In this document: in pieces, positions 47,226-59,582 of the stretch
Layout: every line of letters starts with the position of its first letter
How positions within the stretch are numbered: position 1 is the first letter of the stretch
Assembly (NCBI GenBank): GCA_003550325.1
Contig: QKWP01000140.1
Coordinates: 245,836 to 309,835, forward strand
Reading direction: 5' to 3'
Source of the DNA: Gigaspora rosea
Taxonomy: Eukaryota; Glomeromycota; Glomeromycetes; Diversisporales; Gigasporaceae
DNA: 64,000 bases
Program-made: the position numbers and the translations under genes
The notes under the pieces: generated by a model
The model's database searches: none
The model's input: the letters and a program-made list of their open reading frames with translations, nothing else
Told to the model about the DNA's origin: nothing

Positions 47226-48615
47226 ATGAATGTAGGGTTCCAAAGTTCAGTTTAGTTCAATAGAAGTTCAGGTTCAGGTTCAATGAACCTGAACCTGAAC
47301 CTGCTCTAAAAGTTCAATACTGAACTGAACTTGAACTTAAAATTATTGAACATGTACCTAAACCAGAACTTAAAAAAAGTTCAGTTCAGTTTCAGTTCAA
47401 GGTTCATGATCATGTTCAGGTTCATAATATATGCATATGTTTGTCTAAATCATGAAGTTGGAATCAATTAGTAAAATTTAGAGAATCATAGAAATTTGTA
47501 TAATTTTATTAATAAAATTATACAAATTTCTATGAATCTCTAAATTTTACTAATTGATCATAACTTCTTGCACTAAGTAAACTTGTTAAGCACCAAAAAA
47601 TACATCAAATCGGCATATTTTATTTTACTTTTCTTAAAATTTGAAGAAAAGATGCTTAATTTTGGAAATTTTCATCAAAAATTCAAAATTAAGCATCTTT
47701 GACGCAAATTTTAAGGAAAATAAAATAAAATATACCGATATGATGTATTTTTTGGTGCTAAACAAGTTTACTTAGATCAAGAAGTTATGATCAATTAGTA
47801 AAATTTAGAGAATCATAGAAATTTGTATAATTTTATTAATAAAATTATACAAATTTCTATGATTCTCTAAATTTTACTAATTGATCATAACTTCTTGCAC
47901 TAAGTAAACTTGTTAAGCACCAAAAAATACATCAAATCGGCATATTTTATTTTACTTTTCTTAAAATTTGAAGAAAAGATGCTTAATTTTGGAAATTTTC
48001 ATCAAAAATTCAAAATTAAGCATCTTTGACGCAAATTTTAAGGAAAATAAAATAAAATATACCAATATGATGTATTTTTTGGTGCTAAACAAGTTTACTT
48101 AGATCAAGAAGTTATGATCAATTAGTAAAATTTAGAGAATCATAGAAATTTGTATAATTTTATTAATAAAATTATACAAAATGCTATGATTCTCTAAATT
48201 TTACTAACTGATTTATACTTCTTACTCTAACTAAACTTGTTCAGTATCAAAAATACACATATTTTTATTCAGACTCAAACTAATTTGCAAAATTTGGACT
48301 AACCTGACCAAATTTATGATTGAGTTTGAGTTTAGTATAAAGTTTTAATAATAAAATTTAAAGTTTGAGTCTGGTCTGGACCAGACCAAACCGGACCCAA
48401 ACCTAGAATCACTAGTTCATATGAACACCAGACTGAACCTGAACATGTTCATGAACTTATGAACTGAACCTGAACTGAACCTGAACCAGCTCTAAAAGTT
48501 CAATACTGAACCTAAACCTGAACATGTTTTAAAAAATGTTCAGGTTCAGGTTCAATACTGAACCTGAACCTGAACCTGAACTTGATCTAAGTTCAGTTCA
48601 GTTCAAGTTCATAGG
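47226..48615. mobile_element. Composite foldback with GAACCT-repeat ends
   Basis: Both ends are made of short repeats of AGGTTC/GAACCT (47230-47420 and 48415-48615). Between them lies a tandem palindrome: a 327-bp unit (starting TAAATTTTACTAATTGATCA at 47541 and again at 47868) that is itself an inverted repeat, with half units on each side. The unit includes ACCAAAAAATACATCAAATC and AAATTAAGCATCTTTGACGC. Nothing is coding. Confidence 0.8.
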
Positions 48616-50774
48616 AACACTATACTAAATTGTCTATTATTTATTTTTGCTCAAAATGAAATTATATAGTACCAACTCTATTTATGTCAAATAATTAATT
48701 ATAATACCAATTTAAATAGTTAAATATTTATATGAAAAAAAATTATTTTTATATGCAATTTTTTTTGTATCTTGCTTGAACAATTACAATTTATAAGTAA
48801 CAAGATTTAAAATTGTTTACTAATATTCTTTTCAAGTAACACCCTTTTGCTTTTATAATATATATATATATATAATAGAAATTAAAGTAGTTATATATGA
48901 TAAAAATTAATTTAAAAAGCAAAAATTTATAAATTATTAAAAAAAAAGCAGGTCTAAACAGTGCCTTATACACCTTGTGTTCTATTTTTATATCTCAAAA
49001 TTTTACTAGAGTAACACCTATTGTACTTCTAACAAAAAAATAGTTCTTTTAACAATTTTGTACTAATTTTGATCCTAGTTCTAACTTTAGATATAATTTG
49101 TTATTAGTACATTAGAGTACTAAGTGTATAGGGTGCTATCAAATTTTTTATTTATATACACAGTATATAAAAATATAATCATAAAAATATATTATTAATT
49201 ATTCATATCAGCTACAAAACATGTTCTTGTTTAGGGTTTTAAAATATTGTTACATATAAATCAAATGAGCTGACTTACCTAATTTTATATATAAATTTAT
49301 ACAAAACAATCAAATTAAATTTATTTAAGAATATATATATAAATCTTTCTTTAAATTTTAAATATATGTTCTTTAACATTTAATAATCTTTAGTTTAAAG
49401 TTTTAGTTATTAATTCCAAGTAGTTTGAAAAGAATCTTTCTTCAAAGCTGATTTATTTTTTATTTTTACAATTCTTGTAAAATTACTTATTATATTATTA
49501 TTTAAATAATAATATATTAGGTTAAAATAATTTTTAAGATTAAAAAAGATTAATTTAAGTAAAGGTTTTTGTATTTTAATTAAAAGTTGAAAAGTGATTT
49601 TTCTAATTTTATAGTCAGAGGATATACCATATTCGACATAAGATTCTAGAATAATTAGTATTATAATTGTAAATATTATTGGCCTTTATACTTTTTTTTA
49701 TACTCAAACTTGATATAAGGTTTCAGAATATTTTTATCTAGTAAAAAAAGTGCAAAAAAATATCTAACTAGGGTTTATATAGATCATACTCTCTTACTCC
49801 CTAGTAATAGGACTATTGACCAATCAAATTTTATCTTTTATAATATTTAAAAAAACTCAAACATCTTTAATCCCATAATTGATGGCAATTACAACCAGTG
49901 TTTGAAATTTCGGACTCAAACACTATTCTCATGAAAACAGCATAATAGCTATGAGTGTTTTCAACCTATTGGTTATGTTCTCATTTATGCTCACTAAAAA
50001 AAAAGATTTTAAACATATATTATATGGGACAGCATCAACTAAAACAAGACTTATAGTATTTTTTGCAAAAACGAGTTAACTATACCATCATATAAAGCAG
50101 GAATTTTTCTATATAATTTGATATTTAAAGCATTGATTTACATAGTAAAATTTTTACCAATACTTACTTTTTGAAGTGCTATATACGATTAAACATGATT
50201 TAAAATTAGAATTTGGATATCCGGTTGTCGATCTATGCTGCAGAGTCATAGAAATAGATTCGTGTGATTGGCTAGCAAATGTCAATCCAACAGGTTATAC
50301 TAATAATAGATCATCATTGTTATTGTTATACAAAATTTTAAATATGATTTTCTCAAAATAAAAATAAGCCATAAGCCTTGTTTTAGTTGATGCAGCCCCA
50401 TATAATGTACATATTTTGAAAACATATTTACCTTTTTATCTTCACATTATAATATCTAATGTTCTAGTATTATCTATAAAAGCATAAATGGTATAAGATT
50501 AATATAAAAATTCTATTGATGCATCTATATATGAATATACATTAAAGTATTTTTTCATACATGCTATAATAATTAAATGTCAACTAAATAATTTTGATAA
50601 TAAATTATTATATTTATTTATTTTATAATGTAATGTAGTTACTTACGAAAACATTATTTTTATTTAACTGTTCTCAAAAAAATTTATTAGTGAACAGTAA
50701 AAAATTTTTATTGCACACAAATTTAAAACAGTGTTCTTATAAGAACTTGGAGAACACTAATTTTAAACACTAAT
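48616..50774. other. AT-rich spacer
   Basis: No gene supported. Small hairpins lie near 49878-49965 (GTGTTTGAAA...TCAAACACT) and 50733-50758 (GTGTTCTTATAAGAAC). The 61-codon frame at 50176-50361 is unrecognised. Confidence 0.5.
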
Positions 50775-51115
50775 TACTACATAGTAAAGTCTAAATTTAC
50801 TATATAAATTAATTAAAGTTGCTTAACTAAACCTGTTTAAAAAATCAAAATATACTTACTCTAAAATTTTTATTAGTATTAGAGAAACTTTTTATGATTT
50901 GACTTTTAATTTTTATGTTCAACAAAAAAAATTAAAATTTTTTAAAAAAATATATTTTCCAAAAATAAAAATTAGAAGTTAAATAATAAACTTTCTTCAA
51001 TTTTAATAAAAAATTTAATGTTTTTAATATTCTTAACAAGTTTATTAATTGATAATTATCAATTAATATAGTAAATTTAGCTTTACTATATAGCAACTAT
51101 CTGTGAATGACCAAA
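50775..51115. mobile_element. Foldback family C, copy 2 (decayed)
   Basis: Arms with TAGTAAAGTCTAAATTTACT on the left and its mirror near 51070-51095, around a centre GACTTTTAATTTTTATGTTC and its mirror, reproduce the structure of 63672-64000 with many changes. Confidence 0.65.
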
Positions 51116-51194
51116 AATTAATTTTATCTAAAAATATTTATTTCACAAGAACTACTAATCCAATTTGGCTAAAATTTTAATATAATATAACAAT

Positions 51195-51415
51195 TTATAG
51201 TTATTGTATAGGTTGTTTCCAGTACACACGAGTTCATATTCCGTGCAGAAGGCATGGGATTTAAATATAAACCCGTGTGTGTAATGGGTTATTCAACACC
51301 CATATAATAACTATTTTATTGCATGGTATATGACCTAACAATCCCGTGCCAATAAGTTAATAAAAAAAGCACGGGTTGTCACATAAAACCCGTGCAATAA
51401 TATTATATCTATTTA
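51195..51415. repeat. Patch rich in ACCCGTGY/GCACGGGT words
   Basis: AACCCGTGTGTGTAATGGGT, CCGTGCCAATAAG and GCACGGGTTGTCACATAAAA with ACCCGTGCAATAA suggest a decayed inverted-repeat element. The borders are unclear. Confidence 0.45.
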
Positions 51416-51984
51416 TATTAAAAATTTTAGTTCATTTGGATAAATAGTTATTAAAAAAATTAAAATCCAGATATTATAATTTTTATTATAATAAATACTT
51501 CATTATTATTGGCTATTTATATGATATATGGGGACCCCACCCTCTAAAAAAATTATGTGATTTTTTGTACTTCTCTAAATAATATATAAATAGACAGTAT
51601 AAAGTAATTAGTTTTAATCATTTCAATTAATCTTTTATAGCAAACTGTATTAAAAAAGATAAATAAAAACTAAAGTTAAAGAAATTTTTTTAAAATAAAA
51701 AAGTAATTTAGTTAAATAAATAATATTTCAGTATTTTTTTTGTAGTATTTGCTTACCAAAGATCAATACTTAATTATTTTTGCAAGTTTAATTAAAAATA
51801 TTAAGCTATTAAGTTAAAGATCTAAGAAATATTTGCAATACAAGTACTTGAAATAATTTTTTTGGTTTATAAAGCACTTGAAGTAAGCTATTTAAATCAC
51901 AAAATGTTTGGTATTTAACATTTATTAATCAAAGTATACTTGGAGTAAGTTACATAAAACTTATATTAATTATATCTATTAGTA

Positions 51985-52627
51985 TCCCTTAGATTGTAGT
52001 AGAACACAGGCAAATTTGCCTGCGTTTTTGCACTTTTTTAGCTCTGATTTACTTTTTTAAAATACTAAAATAATTAAATAAAACTTTGTACGATTATATT
52101 TGAAAATAAGGATTACTTTTTTGCAAAATTAGTTTTTATATTATAAGAAAATAAATTATAGTTACATATAAGCTGAAAATAGATAATTTTAAGAAAAAAT
52201 TTTTTTAAAAAATTTTATTACAATTTTTCTGCGATCTTATTTAGTTTTAGTTTTAGAACTATAGTTCTTAAGACAATATTGTAGTTTATATAAAGGATGA
52301 CAACTTTCATTATTGCAACTTTAATGATTTACTTGTAAAAATTAAGACTTGTATTAGAAGTAAAGATTTTTTTATAGACGGGAACATATAAAATTTGAAA
52401 AAATCTAAAGAAAAATTTTAATAGTAAAAATGCCAATACAAGAACTTTAAACATTTATTATATTAAAGTTTTCTAATAATTTTAAAAAAATTTTATAACA
52501 AAGTTACTAAAACAAAACTTAAAGAATATTTTTTATTTAGAAATGATATGGCTAAAATCAATATTTAAAATTTTATTAAAAATTTTAAAATACGCAGGCA
52601 AATTTGCCTGTGTTACAATCTAAGGGA
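51985..52627. mobile_element. 643-bp MITE with CAGGCAAATTTGCCTG ends
   Basis: TCCCTTAGATTGTA with ACACAGGCAAATTTGCCTGC on the left is mirrored on the right, with TA at each outer border. Each arm contains the 16-bp palindrome CAGGCAAATTTGCCTG. The interior is AT-rich and non-coding. Confidence 0.85.
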
Positions 52628-52683
52628 TAAGCAATATCAATTAATTAATTTATTTAAAATAGGATATAATGACATAGAAAAGC

Positions 52684-52740
52684 TGCCTAGTTGTCACCCA
52701 AGCAACAGGTCTAGAGTTCAAATCCCACTGGAGACGAATT
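52684..52740 (+). other. tRNA-like segment, probably a SINE head
   Basis: CTGCCTAGTTGTCACCC and AGAGTTCAAATCCCACTGG resemble the A and B boxes of a tRNA promoter, about 30 bases apart. Acceptor stem pairing is not visible, so I do not call a tRNA gene. Confidence 0.35.
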
Positions 52741-52814
52741 GAAAAATAGGTCTGTGTTATAGTAGAACCCGAAATATCATAGATAGATCAGGTTAGTGAA
52801 TTGCCCTGTCTAAA

Positions 52815-53870
52815 AAATCTTCACTTGGGTCACCCGACGGTTGGACCATGTGCCACTCGGGTGGAAACGGGTCAGTCCAAAAAAAGGCACACTTAGGTGA
52901 CCCGACGGGTGACCCGTCGGGTCACCTGGGTCAATTAAAAAGAAATCTCTAGTGGTTAATACAACTAGTGATTTGACCCGGGTGTGTATAACCTATAGTT
53001 GGTAGTGGAATTAATTTTACAAATTAATACGGTTACGGCATTGCCGTATTTTTTGCCGTAATTGCTGTGAGCTGTAAAGCCGTAATGCCATAAAGCTGTA
53101 ATGCCATAATGCCGTAATGCAGAAATACTATCTGCTATAATACCGTTTAATAAAATTCTGTACTGCATTATGGTTTCCCTTAAATAATATACTATTAAAT
53201 ATTTTTCGAATTTGATTCTGTCAACTTATTGATTTTGTACATGTAATGACTATAAATAAAGAGGTAGGTCTAGATTTTATTTTGACTTAAACGTCGTGAT
53301 TTATTTTTTTTTGGCCAATTAGACCAGTCTATAAGTCATTGTTTGAGAACATCTTTAGCGAGCTAATTGATCGTAAATGACATAATTGTTAACAGCATTT
53401 ATGGTTTATATATGCATACATACTTACGAGTTTAAAATTTATTATGACTATTGTATTCTGCTGCAGAATACACTTGAAATAACTTATGTTACCGATTAAT
53501 TAATGTAAATGAAATGATTGTATTGCAAATAATAACATATTCATCAGTTTCCAGTTTGGAGTGACTTAATTACTTAATTATAACATTATAATATTATACC
53601 GTAGTTACGGTATCGCATTGTTACAATGTTATTGCGACATGGCATTGCGGCATTATGGAATTGCGGTATTATAGAATATCACGTTAGTTCTCTTAGAAAT
53701 TTGGTTTAATTTGCATAATCGATATAAATTTGCATTAATTTGTATCGGGTCTCTGCCCGTGAGTGCCTACCCATTCTCACCTAGGCTGTTACAATTTGAC
53801 CCGGGTCACCCACCTACCTATGGGTGACCCGGGTGACACCCATCCGGGTCAAAACATTAGGTCAGGTTAA
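52815..53870. mobile_element. Nested MITEs with tandem-repeat ends
   Basis: The outer ends are GGGTGACCCGTCGGGTCACC-type repeats (52830-52980 and 53755-53855). Inside, a second pair of ends is built of GCCGTAATGCCATAA/ATTGCGGCATTATGG repeats (53030-53165 and 53600-53685). This looks like an insertion of one repeat-ended element into another. Non-coding. Confidence 0.65.
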
Positions 53871-55200
53871 TTATAGAGTTACTAAAAAAGAAAAGATCTG
53901 CAAAGAAACTTCAAAAATAAGCAAAAATATTACTATAAATAGAAAAGATTTGCATAAAAAACCTCAAAAATAAGCAAACTTATACCTGACCTATCTATGT
54001 ATATTTCAGGGTCCTGTTATAGTAATATTTGTTTATCAATTGGTTGGGTATATTACTGTCTGGGATTATACCAATTTTGGTTATTGCAGATTGCACCTTA
54101 TATGGTTATGATCATCTATTGGATTGTTTTGAATTTTTTCCAGATTATTCCACATGCTACAAAAAAGATTGGCTAATATATAATAACTGATAATGTAATA
54201 CATAATACAGTAATATTTAAATTTTTAACAATAGATTCAATCGAATCTAAGATTGGCCATTAAGTAAAAAATTTTTTTATTTCCGGTTTATTTTTTAAAT
54301 TAATTTTATTAATTAAGATTCTAACTATAAACCTAACTATATACTAATATACTACAATACAAAATACTAGTTTTATACCAAACTTTCGTGCTAGTCATGA
54401 ATGTACCAAACTCTTATACTATGCCTGAATCTACCTAACTCTTGCCCGAGTCTACCTAACTTCTGTCCTGAATCTGTCTAGCTCTTGTCCTGAATTTACC
54501 AACTTTCCTGATCTATTAATAATTTGTTCTTGTATAAATAGAAATTTTGACGCAAGGCCTAATAAAAAAATAATAATCAATATATTTGAATAAAAAATTT
54601 AAAGCTTTTGTTCGATATCTTTCAGTATCTTATAGCCTTACTAGCACTGTCAAAAAAAAATACTTTTCACTATTCCTATATCGTTTTAACTATTATGCTA
54701 TTTATTTAATTATTGCTATATTCCAGCTATTGTACTATGTGTGTCCTATCTTTCGTACTATGTTTATCCAACAATCATGTTTGTTTCAACTACATACTAC
54801 TTTCATTCTAACTATGTTACCCTATCGTGCTATGTTCACTGCTTACCGATATGTTCATTTTTACTGTTTATGCTACATTTGTTCTTTTATATTTGTTCTT
54901 ACTATTGTGTTATATTCAATCTACTCGTTAGTACTGCACTAGAAACGATCTGTTTTTTCAATTTTTTTCACTTGACAAAATGAAGGAATAATTAGAAATT
55001 TATGTTCTCATTTACCTTTTTCAGACAACTTACTTTGTGGGATTATTTGGGATTGTCAAAATTTGTCATCTTTATTATCTATTCATTTATTGTTTAGAAC
55101 AAATGAATATATAAAATTTGGTAAAACCCCAGCCTGAATATGTGCATAAAAAAAAACTATAATGACCAATCAAGTGCACGAACATCCTTCTAGAGCCAGA
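53871..55200. other. Spacer with low-complexity repeats
   Basis: Repeats of CTGAATCTACCTAACTCTTG (about 27 bp, 54423-54510) and of CTATGTT/TACTATG words (54670-54930) are visible. The 118-codon frame at 54586-54942 is an unspecific, hydrophobic product of the second repeat. Confidence 0.5.
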
Positions 55201-55209
55201 TTTTCAAAT

Positions 55210-56690
55210 TTGGTATAATCCTGAACTATATTACCTGTAACCTTGATACCATTATCTTGAATGGGAGTATCGGTGAAGTTGTGTAAGTTATACAGACAAA
55301 TCCAAGGGACCAAAACAATTGAAACCTATTTGGCAAGTCCTGAGCAAAGAGGTAAGGAAGACCCTTCTACGGTACTACAGAAGAGCAGAATTTCAGCTAG
55401 AGACTAAAGAACCAAACAAAAAAAGCCCTATGGCAAGAGAGGATACCAACCTGGCCGCCAGAGTTGTACCGGAAGAAAAGAACCTATGTTACTGAATTAG
55501 GTTCCAAGAAAAGGGAGTCCATCAGGCACATAAAGCCGGGCTGACAAATCCTTCTGGACCAACTGGTTTGGTAGTCTGGGAGAGATCGGTATAAAGTTGG
55601 AAGGAAGGTTGGATATGAGTATTGGGAATCAGAATGAACCTTGCAAGAGCAGACAGAACTCTCTAGCCAGTGAGAGGTTGAAGCATAGAGGCATGTACGT
55701 ATGAAAAGATCTAATAAGCTCTAGTCGTACTCATATGGGAGTTCTCAGATGCTAAGAGTGGCTGGAACTACCAATACAGGATAGCTGGTACAAGTGCATG
55801 TAGTGGTAACTAGGGTCACCTGAGCCTCATGATGCTATCCAACTATACCTGTACTAGAAGCATTTGCAAAACATGCCCAACATCTCGTCACCATATTGGA
55901 AAGTACAGTCATTTGCACACTACTGTATTCGGAACGTCAAATTCTAGGCCTGAAGACGCAGGAACCTGGTTAGTTGTGGCAGCATGCAGGCTTGAGATAC
56001 TTACCAAATGTGGTAAAGGCAGCTGCATGGCTTGAGATACGAACTTTTGAGAAGTATGCCAATAGAGAAATACTCAAGTATACCAATTTGGATGTATAAA
56101 GCGCCCACCTGGAACATCACACCATATAGGAAGGGATAATACTAGTAGTATTGGTAAAGTGGTAAACGGGTTCGTATTATTTCGCCGACAATCACTTCAC
56201 CGACATAACATTCTACCGACAAATACTCACTGACAAGTTCATTTTACCGACAGTTTGTTTCACCGAAGTTCATTTCACCGACAAGTTTTTTTTCAAAAAA
56301 CACTCTAACTTTAGCCCAATTCTACCTAATTCTACCCTGACCCTAATGACAATGACCAGAATTACTTTGTCAGTGAAATGAGCTTCATGAAATAAACTGT
56401 TGGTAAAATAAACGTGTCGGTGAATAATTGTTGGTGAAATGTTATGTCGGTAAAATGATTGTCGATTAATTGATTGCTACCCATGGTAAACACATGGATA
56501 CCAATTGTAGGTTGGAAAGGGACGTCAAAGCCAGGTCAGCTATATAAATAGAAATTTGGAAAGCTCAGGTAGGTTTAGGTTATGGATAAATTAGTCCTAG
56601 TTTCAGTTTTAAGTAGATAGTATAGAAATTGTACAACAATGTTGTAATGATCGATATACATCTAATAAAGACCAGGCATGACCTCACCTT
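55210..56690 (+). mobile_element. Retroelement end, copy 2, interrupted by a MITE
   Basis: This aligns with the reverse complement of 41529-42256 from about 55680 onward and extends further 5' into a GC-richer non-coding stretch (55250-55680). TATATAAATAG at about 56542 and AATAAAG at about 56664, followed by an A run at 56691, repeat the promoter and poly(A) layout of copy 1. Such an order fits an LTR with adjoining internal sequence; a polyadenylated retroposon is the alternative. No polyprotein frame could be seen. Confidence 0.6.
56168..56482. mobile_element. 315-bp MITE inserted in the retroelement end
   Basis: Arms with GGGTTCGTATTATTTCGCCG and, inverted, GGGTAGCAATCAATTAATCG continue as CACCGACATAACATT repeats. 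It is flanked by GTGGTAAAC (56159-56167) and ATGGTAAAC (56483-56491), a 9-bp duplication with one change. Copy 1 of the host element (near 41755) shows the uninterrupted site. The loop contains CTACCCTGACCCTAA. Confidence 0.85.
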
Positions 56691-56880
56691 AAAAAAAAAA
56701 ATTATTTAAAATAAATTATTAGATTTATTTATTGTAAGAAATGATAGATAATTGTAAAATTACTGTATCTGATTGGTTAGAATTAGGGTAATCAACCAAT
56801 AAGCTTTTAGATTTCATGATTATTTGAATTTTAGTATTATTCTTAACATTTATTAATTATATTTAAAGAATTAATATATT

Positions 56881-57223
56881 TGTAACCATAGGCTACATGT
56901 AGCCGTAACTAAGATCAGGTGTAATGTAACTATCAAATTATAGAAATAATTTTTTTTTATAAAAATAAAACCCCACGATTAATATTAGGGTTAGGGTGAG
57001 GCCTGGGATGGGGCAGGGGGCATAGTTTATACCAAAATTTAGCGAGGATTTTTTTTTGCATAAAAAAAAGTAGTTTTATAGGCAAGTTTTTAGGCTAGAA
57101 GCAATTTTAGCAATTTTTTAAAAATTTCTTTGTTTTTGTTACACAAAGATTAATTTACATGTTACACCTGATCCTGAAATTTAATTGGCTTTATTGATAC
57201 GACAACATGTAGCCATGGCTACA
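56881..57223. mobile_element. MITE with TGTARCCAT ends, 8-bp target duplication
   Basis: TGTAACCATAGGCTACATGT on the left is mirrored by ACATGTAGCCATGGCTACA on the right. A perfect AATATATT duplication (56873-56880 and 57224-57231) marks the insertion, a hAT-like length. Inside are TTAGGGTTAGGGTGAGG (56986) and CACCTGATCCTGAAATTTAA with TTGGC (57165). Confidence 0.85.
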
Positions 57224-57381
57224 AATATATTAATCCATATTTAAATAGTGTAAAAAATTTGAAGTAAAATTTATATGGTCCAGTGCAAAAAGATTTGTAC
57301 CTCAATAAATTTCATAATTTTGACTCTAAGTAAAAGTTTTTATATTTTTAATTAAAATTTTTTAACAATTATTATAAAACA

Positions 57382-57705
57382 CACTTATAGTGTTTTACCA
57401 CCATAGGTAAATTAGATTTGCAAATCTGTGTAACAAAACAAAATAAATTTTACAAAACAAAAAATAAATTTTAATTACTTTAGAGTTAGGATAAGGCCTG
57501 GGATTTTATGAGGCATTAGTATATACAAAATTTAGTGAGGATTTTTTTTATTAGAGCCCCAAAGGTAGTTTTATAAGCAAATTTTAAGAAATGAATGTTT
57601 TTTAAAAAAGATAAACAAAAAAACGAAATTTTTTGTTACACCTGATCTTAAATTTTGATTGGCTATTCTAATGGTTTGTATAGCATGGTGTACACACTAT
57701 AGGTG
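57382..57705. mobile_element. MITE sharing its core with the 56881 element but not its ends
   Basis: The ends CACTTATAGTG and inverted CACCTATAGTG differ from those at 56881. The inner order TTAGAGTTAGGATAAGGCCT, AAAATTTAGTGAGGATTTTT, CACCTGATCTTAAATTTTGA and TTGGC matches 56986-57195 closely. Confidence 0.7.
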
Positions 57706-58753
57706 CATTTTAGTAAAACTCATTTTTTAATATCAACTAAAATAGGTTTTAATTTACTAATTATAATTTTTATTGGTTTAACATTAGTAATTAAAAGCAT
57801 GTACAATTCACTATTTTAAAAAAAAGAAAAAATTTTTTTAAAAAAAAATATTTTAACTGATTTTGCAACCAATATGCAGTTGTATGAGCTTGTACTATGC
57901 AAGTGCATTGATGTGCATATAGTTAAAATTTGAGCAAAATTGAATTACTAGTTGTGATGAAATTAAGCTTTAAAGCTTGACCATTTGATTTTTTTACTAT
58001 ATATACATATACAGTATATAAATTACTATAGTAAATTATATAGTAAATATTTTTAAAAAAAGTTACTATCAATAAATTTTTTTATTTTATTAATAAAATA
58101 ATCAAAATAATTTTATTTTTATTAATCTGATAACCTAATAATTATATTAAATTAAAAAAATAAAAATTAATTGGTACAAAAAATATTTTAATCAGAGCTA
58201 TTTGAGATATAAATCTTTTGTACTGGGCTATATAATTTTTATTTTTTATTTTAATAAATATGTATTATTTTAAATTAATTTTAAATTATATATTTCAATA
58301 AAATAATAGTTAAATAAAATTTAATTTTTAAATAATAGAAATAAGCAATTTAATAATTTATCAACAATTGTTTTAACAGTCATCATATTAAAATTTTCAA
58401 GAAAGCTAATCTATAAAAACTCTATATTTAATATAAAAATAGAAAATTGACTCTGCTAAATAGTAGCTAGAATTCGAGACTATCTATTGAAAAACTGAAA
58501 TACTATAAAAAAGGAACCTGGGCTATTTGAAACTCTTGGCCAAATAAATAAAACCAAAACTAGTTTTAAATAGCAGAATCTAATTTTTGAAATTTTGAAA
58601 CTATTAAAACTAGTCTAATTTGACACAGCCAAGTTCTAGATAAATATCATATGACGTATCAATCAGAATCAGATGATTTTGATACTGTTATAGAATAGCT
58701 TTATTAATTTTGGTAGAAATTAGTTGAAAATTAGAACTTAATAAGGAAATTTT
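57706..58753. other. AT-rich spacer
   Basis: A single diverged arm of the 32636 foldback lies near 57870-57960. No gene seen. Confidence 0.5.
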
Positions 58754-59130
58754 GTAATAACTGTATTTAGTAATAGTGATGCAAAATTGATGTGCAATGA
58801 TACTCAATAACGCTTAGTGGCGCTTAATGATGCTTAGTCATAGTTAATGACACTTAGCAATGCTTAATGATGCTTAGTGATGCTTAATAACACTTAGCGA
58901 TGCTTAACGACACTTAGCGATATTTAGCTCAATAGATATATAAACTCGCCTTATTTCCCTATGTTTTAGACAAAACCAGATATTGTATTTTATATTTACC
59001 TTAATAATTATTTATTCTTCTCTATTATTATTAATAAATACTTGGAATTTCTAAGAAACAGACACCTTGGAATAGCCCTCTTGTTAAATTAATAAACTAT
59101 CTATTATTCATTGTTGTTTTATACCGAACT
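58754..59130 (+). mobile_element. Possible LTR with a 24-bp minisatellite
   Basis: Words GCTTAGTGRYGCTTAATGA and GACACTTAGCGA repeat in a 12/24-bp rhythm at 58808-58928. They are followed at once by GATATATAAACTCGCC (TATA-like) and about 95 bases later by AATAAATAC. This U3-R-U5-like order suggests an LTR. I could not find a matching second copy or a target duplication. Confidence 0.35.
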
Positions 59131-59582
59131 ACTATAGAGAAGTATGTAGTTTTTACAGATATAAAAGAAACTATACTTCCTTCTTGTACACCGCTTCACA
59201 CCCATAGTAAGGGATCTCAGAAGCTGTATGATTGTTACCCTATCAGAATTCAAGAAGGCTTCCAGTACTGTAACATTTGGTGCCTTCTAGCGAAAAATCT
59301 ATATAAATTATTGGATATTATCGAAGAACTTGTAAATCTTATTATTACTTTTGGCAGAAATTTCATTATTTTTTTGGTTGTTACTAACTCTCTTGCTGTT
59401 AATTGCATTCTTGCTATTCTCTTACTACTTACTTGAAATTTTCTTTGTTGGATATTAACTATTTACTATATTTTGGAGATTAAAATTTTGTTGACAACTT
59501 ACTACTAACCTTTTATTTTTGAAGATATATGTCTATTATTTTTTTATTAGTTTCTTTGAGACTTGGGAACTGACTTCTCTAT

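Noticed and set aside
50176..50361. 61-codon plus-strand frame
   Set aside because: No recognisable motif, no splice partners, and length within chance for this composition.
52684..52740. A functional tRNA gene
   Set aside because: Only box-like words are visible; no acceptor stem or complete cloverleaf could be drawn.
54586..54983. Two overlapping hydrophobic frames that could be a membrane protein
   Set aside because: They arise from short repeats of CTATGTT/TACTATG words; two frames give similar low-complexity products.
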